64,000 nucleotides of DNA from positions 30,640,167 through 30,704,166 of the forward strand of contig OY282610.1 of NCBI GenBank assembly GCA_958298945.1, given 5' to 3'. Below the pieces are notes generated by a model. It did not search any database and had not been told where the DNA came from. It saw nothing but the letters and a program-made list of their open reading frames with translations. Of this stretch, positions 47,640 to 58,218 are shown in pieces. Within the stretch, counting starts at the first letter, position 1, and every line of letters starts with the position of its first letter. The position numbers were made by a program, and so were the translations under genes. Source of the stretch: Atherix ibis. Its lineage: Eukaryota > Arthropoda > Insecta > Diptera > Athericidae.

Positions 47640-49929
47640 AATCTAACTCCAATTAAAATGTTCCACTTCCGTTCGATGGATTTTGAACACAATCTCTTCA
47701 ATAACTCTGATATGATAACATGCAATTTCCTTTTTTAATTTTCTTTTTCTAAAGTTATTGTAGTAATTTTGTTTTTAGTTATAGTTGAGAGGAGTATGAT
47801 GTGTACTTTCAGACTTAGTTAAGCCTACGACGTTAAAGCTTTGTGCGCAGACGCAGAGATGACTGTTAACTTTTGAAAGTACACGTACGTAGAAAATACT
47901 TTCCAAAAAAAATATTCTTTTAAACTATTTCGTTAAATTTGAATTCTTCTTTAATATCAAATAGTTGATGTGAAATTAAAAATTGATTTTTTCCTTCTTC
48001 TTCATTTTATATAATATTAAAAGTATCATCTTACAAATGGCGTTGAGAAAAAGCTTTAAAATTTTTTTTACAAATTCCTCAATATTATAGCAGCTGCGTT
48101 ATAAAATTATGATTATTCGTAATTTGCTCATTAATATGTAAAAATTAATAATGTTTTTGTTTTTTTTTCTGTTTTTATTTATAAGTTAAAATTATTCTAG
48201 AGAGTCACAATTGGATAAGTTGAAACTGATCGGACGTAATCGGAATTGTACGCAACAAGAAATTTTAATGATGACGATGACGACGACGACGACGACGACG
48301 ATGGGGCATTCTTTTGAATATTCTTGTTTATTAATTTGTCTTGATAATCATTTGGATAAAGAAAGTGATAATATTGAGGTACACAGTAACCGAGATCTGG
48401 TCAGATGGTGTGGAGGACATGGTGGGGGAGACAAAATGTACATGTTATGATTCCTCGCGGTATCTGTACGTAATTCTTGCCCCTAAACGTTGTGTCCAGC
48501 TTACGCAAATTTTCATAGATTGGGGACACTAAAGCACATTATAAGACGTAACTTGTGTCCGATTATTCCAACGATATAAAACCGTATGTGTACGGCATGT
48601 GAACGCATCTTTATGTACTATAGAATTGCTGATGATTTCCAACTGAATGGGCAGTAATCATCGGTGCAGATGAGTATTAGTAGTGGACACTGGAATTTAT
48701 CGTACGACGACGCTGGACACAACCAAACTCAGTACGGCCGATGAGGTCCAAGCGGGGGTCCTATTGATGCCAATGCGAATATACAAATAGATGCCTACCT
48801 ACACTATAGAAAAATTGCAACAACAAAAAACATTTTAAAAAACAACTAATTTCACCAGCCGTATTAATTTTAAAGAAGGCGACGACGATTGGGGCGCATA
48901 TTATGCCTTATACAATTTGCAAAAACAACAAAAAAACAACAACAACGAAAATCAAAATAAAAATAAAAACAAATACTCGTAAAATAACACACTTCGGCAC
49001 ATATATCTTATGCATGAAGATGTGAATTGCATGGATGCATGTATGTGCGTTTATTTTTATATATTTTTTTTTGTAAGAGTATATGTTGAAAAGTATATTT
49101 TGTAGAGTATGCTTTGTTAGCTATTATTTAGCCTTGGTCTGTCACTGACCCTGTACAAGTTTGTTGTTTGGGTTGTGAACAAACTTGACTGGCAGCCAGC
49201 CGCCAGCCGCCGCGTCGGTTGCGTCTTTTTCTTTTCTGCATTCTGTGCAATGCATTTTCAATTTCGTAAAAATAGACGCACAAAAAATTCCTAACATAAA
49301 AATATCTATATATCGAAAAAAGTTAAATAACAAAAAAATTAACTTGATAAAAAATTAAAACAGATTCGTTCAACAACAAACGAAAAAAAAAAACAAGCAT
49401 GGGGCAAAAGGAAACAAATCAGGAGAGTACTAAACAGCAGCATAAGAAAAATAAGAAGAAGCAAAACGGATGAACGCTGATTTATTTTCCTTGCATAACA
49501 AAAATTTTACTAAAAACTCTTAATTTAGATATGAATAATTCCGAATTTGGTACTGTTCTCATTTTTTCTTTTCTATCAGTAATTTTGCGAATTTTTCTTT
49601 CTAATATAAAATGAAAATAATTTTAATGCCAAGAAACTATATCAATTTTTATAAAACTTTTAATATTTAAAGAAACTTAATTATTTCGTATCATAGCAAA
49701 ATTGTTTGTTAACGATTCTTGTATAAAGAAAAATTGTTTATTGCAAAACAATTTGAACTGGAAATAAGTTTTAAAAATATTTTTACAGGTTTTTTTTTTT
49801 AAAGAATTTTTTATTTGAGATTTTTGACTAATTTGCAAGCATTGCTTTTTAAAGAAGGAATTCTTGCTCAACGTTTTTTATAATCGATTTTTAAGAAATC
49901 TGAAATTATTTTTTTTTATTTTCGAAATT
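47640..49929. other. Mixed-composition stretch, no gene identified
   Basis: 48.2-49.45 kb is clearly less A+T-rich and looks unique, with a G+C-rich patch near 49190-49230. Frames at 48211-48450, 48341-48532 and 49142-49333 show no domain. It may include conserved non-coding or untranslated sequence of a gene outside the window, but nothing here proves it. Confidence 0.45.
48271..48303 (+). repeat. ACG/GAC microsatellite
   Basis: Trinucleotide run of about ten units, the first ones imperfect (ATG variants). Confidence 0.95.
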
Positions 49930-52900
49930 TGTGTTAATTTTTTTTATGAAAGTTAATTAAATTTTTGTAAATATTCCTCATAATTTAAGTTCTTTTAGGG
50001 AGTGGCTTTTTAATTTTTCGGAATATTTTGCAATTTTTAAAAGGATTAACTAATTTTTGTTAGAATTTTCCAATTGTTTTTATAATTTATTTTTACTAAA
50101 ATATTTTCAATCAGTATTTTTTTTTTTAAATTTCTTAAATTAATTTTTCGGAATATTTTGCAATTTTTCATTTTTCAAAAAGTTTAAAATTTTTTTTTTT
50201 TAAATTTGATTAAAATTTAAATATATTTTTCGTAAATAGTTTCAACTTTTAATTTTAATACCGTCCTTTTTTGATATTTTAATTGAATTTTTAAAATAGA
50301 TTTTTTAAAATACTTTTCAATTTTACAAAACTTTTAGATAATTTTCCATAATTAAGATTCTTTAAGTGAAGGACGTTTTGCTTAATATTTCCTTAATTTC
50401 AATTGAGAAAAATTTTAAACAATTGTTATGGAGACTATATGGAAATTTTTCCATAATTTTAATTTTTCTTTTGAAAGAATTCCTTTTTCCCCCTGAAAGA
50501 ATAAGATAATCTTTTTTAAAAATATTGAAGAATTAATTTTCAATATTTTTAAAAAGGATTATCTTATTTCTTTTGAGAATTTTTCTTTAATTTTTAAATT
50601 TTAAATTTAAAAAAAATAATTTTTTTTTTGTTTTTTATTTTTATTGAAATTATTTTTATGAAACTCTGAAGATTTCTTAATTTTTGTTTACAAATTTTTT
50701 TGAAAATTCCAAAAAAAATTATTTTTTTTACAAATCCTTCTAATGAATTTTTTTAGGTTTAAATTTAAAGAGCGTCCTATTTTTTTGAAACTTTTTTTAA
50801 ATTGTTTAATTCGAATTACTAACACTTTTTTGAAGATTCCTTGTAGCAAATTTTTTTGTTTGAAAAGATGTTTTATTTATTTTTCCTAAAATGTTTTCAT
50901 TTTTCAATTTTAAGCAAATTCGTATTTTATTTTTAATTTTTTAAATTAATTGTTCGGTAGTTTATTAATTTTTTTTCTTCAAAATTTGAATATTAAAATT
51001 TAAAAATATTTACCATTTCGAATTTTTTAAATATTTTTAATTTTTGCAACGGACTGAAAAATTTTCTAAATTGATTTTGAGAAATTTTTATATTAAAAAT
51101 AATTTTTTTACAAAACTTTTTGAAATTTTCCGTAAATAAAATGAAGGACGTTTTGTTTCAAATTTGCTTAATTTCAATTGAGCAAAAATCCTAACAAATT
51201 GTTTTTTTTTGAGTTCTTATTTTATTTGTGAATTTTTTTTGATTATTTACAAAGATTTTAATCTAATATTCTTTTTCTTCCTTTTTTGAAAATTATTCCC
51301 ATAATTTTAATTTTTTGCCCTCAAAGAATTTCTGCTAAAAGGATCTGCTTTTGAGAATTTTTCTTTAATTTTTAAATTTAAAATTTAAAAAAAATAATTT
51401 TTTTTTGTTTTTTGTTTTTATTGAAATTATTTTTATTAAACTCTTTGACGATTTCTTAATTTTTGTTTACAAATCTTTTTTGAAATTTCCAAAAAAAATT
51501 TATTTTTTTTACAAATCTTTTTAATGAATTTTTTTAGGTTTCAATTTTTCTTAAATAAATTTTTCGGTAGTTTATTAATTTTTTTTCTTCAAAATTTGAA
51601 TATTAAAACTTAAAAATATTTACCAAGAATTCATAGCATCCTTTGTATTCATAGCGTCCTTTTTCAATAATTTATTTCGAATTTTTAAAATTTTTTTATT
51701 TTTTGTAACGGACTGAAAAATTTTCTAAATTGATTTTGAGAAATTTTTATATTTAAAATAATTTTTTTACAAAACTTTTTGAAATTTTCCGTAAATAAAA
51801 TGAAGGACATTTTGTTTCAAATTTGCTTAATTTCAATTGAGCAAAAATCCTAAACAATTGTTTTTTTTTTGAGTTCTTATTTCATTTGTGAATTTTTTTT
51901 GATTTTTAACAAAGATTTTAATCCAATATTTTTTTTTCTTCCTTTTTTGCCCTGAAAGAATTTCTGCTAAAGGATCTGCTTTTGAGAATTTTTCTTTAAT
52001 TTTTAAATTTTAAATTAAAAAAAAAATATTTTTTTAATTTTTTTTTGGTTTTTTGTTTGAATTTTTTAAAAATATTTTTCATCTTCTCTGAAGACTTTTC
52101 CATTTTTGTTTATGAAGGTTTTTGGAATATCCAAAAAATTTTAGTTCTTTTTCTTGAATATTTTTAGATTTCAATTTTAAACAGGGTCCTCTATTTTTTT
52201 TTGGAACTTTTCTTAAATATTTCAATTTTTTTATGAAATAAATATTGTTTTTTTTTAGTTTTCTTGTAGCAGATTTTTTTGGTTGAAAAGATTTTTTATG
52301 CAATCATTTGGAAATTCTTCCATTATTTTAGTTCGTTTAGGGTAGGACTTTTTGGTAAAAATTCCTTATATTTATTGTTTGAGAATTTTTTGTAATTTGT
52401 TTCAATTGATTCCTTTTTTCTGTTTTTCATTAGAAATTAGTTCTTCTAGAAAATGAATTTTTGCTGAATATTTTTAATTTTTAATCTCATTTTTTTGTGA
52501 ATTTTTCTTTATATAATAAATATTTTAAATTTTTTGAAGAGTTTATTGAATTTTTTGTAGATTTCTTTGATTGTTTAATTTTTCATAATTTTTAATTCTT
52601 TTTTTAAAGGACTTTTTACTGAATATTTTGTATTTTCAATTTAAAAAAAAAAAACTTTTAATATATTTTAAAAGATTTTTTAAATTTTTAAATTTTTGAA
52701 TTTTTTTGATTATTTTTCGAGTTTTATTTTAATTAATTTTTTTTAAACAGGCTTTTTGGAAATGATTCCCATGATTTGAGTTATTTTTTCTGTTGAATAT
52801 TTAAAAATTATCAATTTTGTTAAAAAATTTTAACATATTTTTATGAAAAATTTTCTTTTTTGGAAATTTTTCATAAAAAAAATTTGTTAAAATTTTTGAA

Positions 52901-53100
52901 CATTTCTTTAACTATTTATTACTAATTTTAGCCATAATTTTGCATTTATAAAAATATTTATCTCTATTCCTCAGTATTTATTTTAAAATGAATATTTTTA
53001 AAAGTAGTTTTAATCAATTTATTTAAAAGGTATTCTTTTTTATAAAATAAATTTTTTTTCTTTCAATTTGTAAGTATTTTTTTTTTTCAATTTTTGCAAA
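49930..53100 (+). repeat. T-rich block with 0.66-0.78-kb direct duplications
   Basis: 50573-50760 is repeated at 51351-51540 (offset about 778 bp), with a partial third copy near 51975-52050. 51050-51265 is repeated at 51712-51925 (offset about 662 bp). Shared phrases include GGACTGAAAAATTTTCTAAA and GAATTTTTCTTTAATTTTTA. Different offsets in adjacent parts imply more than one duplication or deletion. No gene; the minus frame at 52079-52303 is Lys-rich and compositional. Confidence 0.8.
50498..50570. repeat. 30-bp near-perfect inverted repeat
   Basis: Arms 50500-50529 and 50539-50568 pair with a single mismatch over 30 bp, around a 9-base loop. The duplicated relative near 51.3 kb lacks the foldback, so it arose after the duplication or was lost from one copy. 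Confidence 0.85.
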
Positions 53101-55946
53101 ACTTTTTGATTACGTACAAAGTCAATTATTTGTTCAAAAATATTTGTACATAATTAAAATGATTAAAATATTTGTACATAATTAAAAATTCGAAATTTTT
53201 CTATTTATTTACTGGTTTTGTTTTGAATTTTTTTTTTTATTTTTAGTCAAAAACAATAAAATTTTATTTCTATTCATTTTTTAACAATAATTTATAAAAT
53301 TGATTATTTTTAAATATATTCGGAAATGTTTTGCATTTATGTTTTGTAGAATTTTAATCAATTCTTTGATTAAACAATTAATTAATTTTATTTTAGCCAA
53401 ATTTCTCATTTTATTTTTTATTAAAAATTATTTTTTTTTAAAATTTTATATAATTTACTTTTTTTTCAAATATTACATAAATTATTTCATTAAAAGCTTA
53501 AAGAAAAAGGAATATTATTTAGAATTTTATTTCATACAATTGCATTAAATAATTAAATTATAAAATCAATTCAATCATAATATATAATAAGATGAAATGT
53601 AATTTGTTTTTCCTTGACTTTTTCAAAAACCCATAACTAAGTAGGTAAGGTTGAGTGATTCTTTTACTTTCAGATTAAAATGAAAATCATGAACAAAGAA
53701 AATTTATTATTTCTGCAACGAATTATTGGAAAAATTGCAATTTTCTTCTCTTGATAGACAATTCCGAATATGAAATCAAGGAAATCGGACTATGAGCTAT
53801 TATTAAAAATCTAACATTCTATTATAATTTAAATTTTTATTGAATAATAATATAAAAATTAACTTATACAATTCATTTCTAGTATAATGTTTATCATTTA
53901 TTATAAGAGTAGAATTACATAAAACACTTCATTTGCGGTCATCACTGACCTGTCTGAAAGTTAATCAAGTTGAGTATTTTGTAAACAATTATTTCACATT
54001 ATCTCTTAAATAATACTCCTATATCAAATATCAATATTATCTACTGAAATGAAATAAGTGAATTTCATCTTTTCATATAGAAATAATTTCTCCTCTGACA
54101 CTTTTATCCTATGGACACTACTTATCAAAAGTAAATAATATTAACTAACTACTGTTTGTTATCTTACGATTTTGTTTAAATAAATCAAAAAAACAAAAAA
54201 TTCTAAATGAAAGTGTATACATTATGGAATCTTCTTATTGTTAATATTATATAAAATTTACTAAAAATAAATTTATATAAAAAATTTAAAAAAAAAAAAA
54301 TTTTAAGTTCATTTGATTACTGACATTAAATAATAAAATTTCATTTAAATTTATTCGCAAATTCTGGTTGTATAATTTAAGTAATTATGACTAGTAATTA
54401 TCGTTTTATTAATCAGTAACTACGGTCAGCAATTACTTGCAATTTATTTATTTTTTATAGAAAATTCCCACATATTCACGTTATCGTAGTGTGGACACTC
54501 TGATAACAACAACTACTCAAAAATAAAGGTCATTTCAATTTAATCAACTGAAAATTACAATTTATTATTAATAATACTAATTATAATTTTCTCCAAATAT
54601 TGTTAATGTAACTAAAATAATCATGTAATAATTGTTTATGGACTACTATGAACTAACGAGTGTGTAAAATTTTACAAAAATTTCCACAATTCTCATTTTA
54701 ATCGATGCTTAATTGCTTCTTTGTTTTGGTTATTAGCTTAGAATATAGGTAATAATTTTGAAAAGAGTTTTTTTTTTTTGAATTATGTAGTGTCTGTAAT
54801 ATTTCCTTATAAATATTACGTAAAGCTTGGAAAAAGATTAACTATTATTTCTAAATTGTTGAGTAATTGAAATATTTTAAAGTGATAACAGAGAGAGAGA
54901 GAGAGAAAAATTTCAATTTAATTTCCGTTTTGTAATTCGAAATAATTTATTATATTTCCTATAATCGATTAAATAAAATAAAACAATTTTAATCATTTCT
55001 TTTTAAAAAGGATTTAATTTTTTATGTATTTTAATTTATTTGAAATTTATTTAGAAGATAAATTTTTTGGTGAAAATACGAGCTTTTTAAAGCTTTTCTT
55101 TTTGATTGACAAGCTCTTCTTCAGAACAGAAATTTTCCAAAATAATTTTATTGTAACTTTTTGAAATATTTCAAGGGAATTATTTTTAAAAACTTTTCGA
55201 AATTTTTTGAGGAAATTATTTTTATTTTTTTTTGTTATTAAAATAGAATTTGAATATTTTCTTGGAAATTTTTTGAAAAAAATTGGAAAATTTCAAAATA
55301 ATTAAAACTATGCATTTCTTTAAAAATTATGCGTTTTTCAAAATTTCATCAAAACTCTTTAATTATATATGAAAATAAATTTTGAAATTTTTGAATTATT
55401 TACATTTTGTTATTTATTAATAAAAATAATTGATTTTAATAAGTTTTATATGCAAATTTTCCTAAAAATGTTTCAAAAAATTAATTCTTTTAAGAATAAA
55501 TTTTTTTGGTAAGATTTTTGAGACCATAATTTTTTTAATGGACATTTTTATAGATTTTTTTCGTTTAAAAAAATTCAAATTTTATTTCTATTCATTTCTA
55601 AATTTATTGAGAAATTAAAACAAGTATTTAAATTTATTTGTAAAAATTCTAAAACAGTTTTAAGGATTTTATTTTTGGCTAAAGAGTTTTTTTTTTTAAA
55701 TTTTATTACAAGAATTTTCTTATAAATTTAACTTTTCCAAATTTTTATAAATTAATTAATTTTAATAGTAAAATTTTTAATTTTTTTTATGAAAATAGCT
55801 TTAAAATATTTTTTTTGTTTTCTGAAATGTTTTTTTTTTATTTGCAACTCTACAATTGTATTGTAAAAAGTAGATTTACATAAAATTTTAATATACAATC
55901 TTGTACATCATGAAGTGGGAGTAAACACGCATCGGCGTTTCACCAA
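53101..55946. other. A+T-rich stretch, no gene identified
   Basis: No gene or recognised element. A GA dinucleotide run (54890-54906) is the only clear simple repeat. The frame at 53300-53548 is Phe/Ile/Lys/Tyr-rich and compositional. Confidence 0.5.
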
Positions 55947-56462
55947 CTAATGGAAGTAAGATTCCCTTAGAAAATTTCTAGGCCATTGTCTCTTAAGTCT
56001 CCGATGAGTGATTCCGGGTAGGGCAGTACAAGACAATCCTCTCACAAGTGGATTATGATGATAGGATAAACGGGAGTGAAATTTTAGATAGTTGGAAATA
56101 CACAGGTCCTGAACAAAGGGAATATTTAGATCAGGATGTATTACGTTGTTACGAACATAGAAGGGGGTATCAGTTTTACGGAGGATCTTGGATTGTAAGG
56201 CCTGAACGCGACAGGAATTGGAACGTTTCGTTGAACCTTAAAGTTCAATTCCATAAGTCCAAATAGGTCTTATAATTTTATTGTAGATTATTAAGTTATA
56301 AAGGGGTACGTTTTCCTTGACAAAGTGTGAAAGTAATGTGAGCACTCTTCTGTTTTTTTACCCTTTCTCTCCATTTCTTAAACCAGGATTGAAGGTTTTG
56401 GATGTGAGATTATAAATTGTTGGAAACTATGTCAGGATTTGTGTGGGTAGTAAGTGTGGTTG
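55947..56462 (-). pseudogene. Jockey-type non-LTR ORF2, C-terminal part
   Basis: Minus strand, continuing on the far side of the inserted mariner: TTTLTTHTNPDIVSNNL, stop, SHIQNLQSWFKKWRERVKK, HITFT (thumb-adjacent region of Jockey-type reverse transcriptases). After an apparent deletion of several dozen residues, NLIIYNKIIRPIWTYGIEL, stop, GSTKRSN and QSKILRK follow, then LNIPFV, FHSRLS, NPLVRGL, RRLKRQWP and a TAG near 55947. The order is typical of the end of Jockey-clade ORF2. Few stops, so decay is moderate. Confidence 0.85.
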
Positions 56463-57730
56463 TACGAGGGTCATTCAACAAGAAAAACGAAAATTTTGGA
56501 AAGGTGGCAATTTATTTTTCCACATAATCTCCTTCAAGCTCGATACACTTGGCCCAGCGATGCTCTAACTTTTTTAACCCGTCCAAAAAATACATTTTCT
56601 CGAGGGAAGCAAAATAGGCCTTCGTGGCGACGATGACCTCCTCATTCGACCCAAATCTATTCCCGGCGAGTGATTTTTTCAGGTTTGGAAACAAAAAGTA
56701 GTCACAGGGGGCCAAATCTGGAGAGTACGGTGGATGGGGCAGCAATTCGTAGCGTAATTCGACCAATTTGGCCATGGCGACGGCGGAAGTGTGAGCCGGC
56801 GCGTTGTCGTGGTGGAACAGCACTTTTTTCTTCGCAAAGCGGAGCCGCTTTTTCTTCAACTCGACGTCAAATCGGCTCAATAAGTCAGCATAGTAGCGCC
56901 CCGTGATTGTTTTACCCTTCTCGAGGTAATCGATGTGGACCACACCTTGTGAATCCCAGAAAACGGTGGCCATCACCTTTCCGGCCGATCGAACAGTCTT
57001 CGCCTTCTTCGGAGCACGTTCGCCGGGTGAAGTCCACTGTTTCGACTGTTCCTTGGTCTCTGGCGTGTACCAGTGAATCCATATTTTGTCGACGGTCACG
57101 AAACGACGCAAGAACTCCGCTGGATTGCGTTGAAACAGCGCCAAACACGTTGCCGATGTGGTCTCACGGTTGCGCTTGTTTTCCGGTGTGAGCAAACGCG
57201 GCACCCATCGCGCCGACAGCTTTCTCATGCCCAGTTCTTCGTGTAGAATATGATGCACCGTTCCTAATGCGATGCCCACAGTCTCAGCTATCTCGTGAAC
57301 CTTCAATCGACGGTCTACCAACACGAGATCGTGGACTTTTTTAACATTTTCCTCCGTAGCAGCCGTTTTTGGGGCACCTGGGCGTGGCTCATCAAAAACC
57401 GACGTGCGGCCACGAACAAACTCGTTGAACCAATTCTTGACGGTCGCCATCGAAGGAGAAGAGTCACCATACACAGTACCAAGCGATCTTTGATTTTGCT
57501 GCGCGTTTTCCCTTCCAAAAACAAGAATCTTATCACCGAACGATATTGTTCTTTTTCCATTTTTCAAATATTGTTCTTTTTCCAGGCTCTCAAAACAAAA
57601 CTAATTAAGGAAATCGACTGAAACTTTGACAGTAGGCTACTAAAAGAATGTACTGCACGATGGTAAATTTCTTTTATGACTGCAGTTCCATCGGGCGGTG
57701 AGGCTTAGTACTTGTTGAATGACTCTCGTA
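56463..57730 (-). mobile_element. Mariner element, nearly complete
   Basis: 1268 bp including TA at each end. Left end TACGAGGGTCATTCAACAAG (56463-56482); right end 57711-57730 is its reverse complement with one mismatch (GAGAG for GAGGG). The TA at both edges fits mariner target-site duplication. G+C content is far above the surroundings, and the element shows little decay, so it is a recent arrival compared with the relics. It sits in the Jockey-type reverse transcriptase pseudogene. Confidence 0.95.
56512..57560 (-). pseudogene. Mariner transposase with N-terminal frameshift
   Basis: DDD transposase of the mariner family. The expected start is ATG at 57560 (MEKEQYRSVIRFLFLEGKTR, first DNA-binding helices); that frame is lost after about 27 codons. 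From about 57477 a second frame is open to the TAA-side end at 56512, reading VYGDSSPSMATVKNWFNEF, WVPRLLTPENKRNRE, FVTVDKIWIHWYTPE, VFWDSQGV, VLFHHDNAPAH, YSPDLAPCDYFLF and ending DYVEK. A frameshift of one lost or two gained bases near 57475-57481 joins them. A start for the long frame alone would have to be TTG at 57567. Catalytic Asp residues are present with 34 residues between the last two. The usual DE(T)W after the first Asp reads DKIW, a change at a highly conserved Glu. About 322 codons are otherwise uninterrupted. Confidence 0.93.
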
Positions 57731-58218
57731 TCGTCTGCATAAGTAGCAATGATAGTATAAGGATCAGATGGGATGTCATGGGTATAAATATTATATAAAA
57801 TGGGACCAACGATACTGCCATGTGGGACTCCGAGTAGAATAGGATGTATTGCCAAGAATTCTGAGTTAATTGAAACTTAGAAATGACGTTGGGAGCGATA
57901 TGAATTTATGATAAGATAGTATGTTGAAGGAAGTTTAGGCTCTTAAGGATGCCACACATGATCAAAAGCTTGGGATATATCTAGAAATACTCCTGAACAA
58001 TACTCTTTCCTCTCAAGAGAGGATGCAATGTGATCAATGTTGCGATGACATTACTGGATTGTGGAATGTTCAGATCAGAAACCAAATTGGTGATCAGGAA
58101 ATTTTTTTTCATTAACTAGGATTGGGTAGAGCCGTTTTCATAGGAGTTTTTCAAAAATCTTTAAAAGAATTGGTAAGAGGCTGATAAATCTATAGGAGGA
58201 AGGAGAATTAATGAGTTT
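57731..58218 (-). pseudogene. Jockey-type reverse transcriptase domain
   Basis: RNA-dependent DNA polymerase of a non-LTR retrotransposon, which would copy its RNA at a nicked chromosomal site. Read from 58218 downward in one frame without indels: SSYRFISLLPILLKIFEKLL, HQFGF, HSTIQ, CSGVFLDISQAFDHVWHP (palm motif with catalytic Asp), LLGVPHGSIVGPILYNIYTH, IIATYADD (catalytic YADD box). Five stops interrupt it: TGA after FEKLL, TGA in place of Arg after HQFGF, then three TAA. The upstream endonuclease and gag-like parts were not seen, so the copy is 5'-truncated, as is usual for this class. The mariner begins right after the YADD box. Confidence 0.9.
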
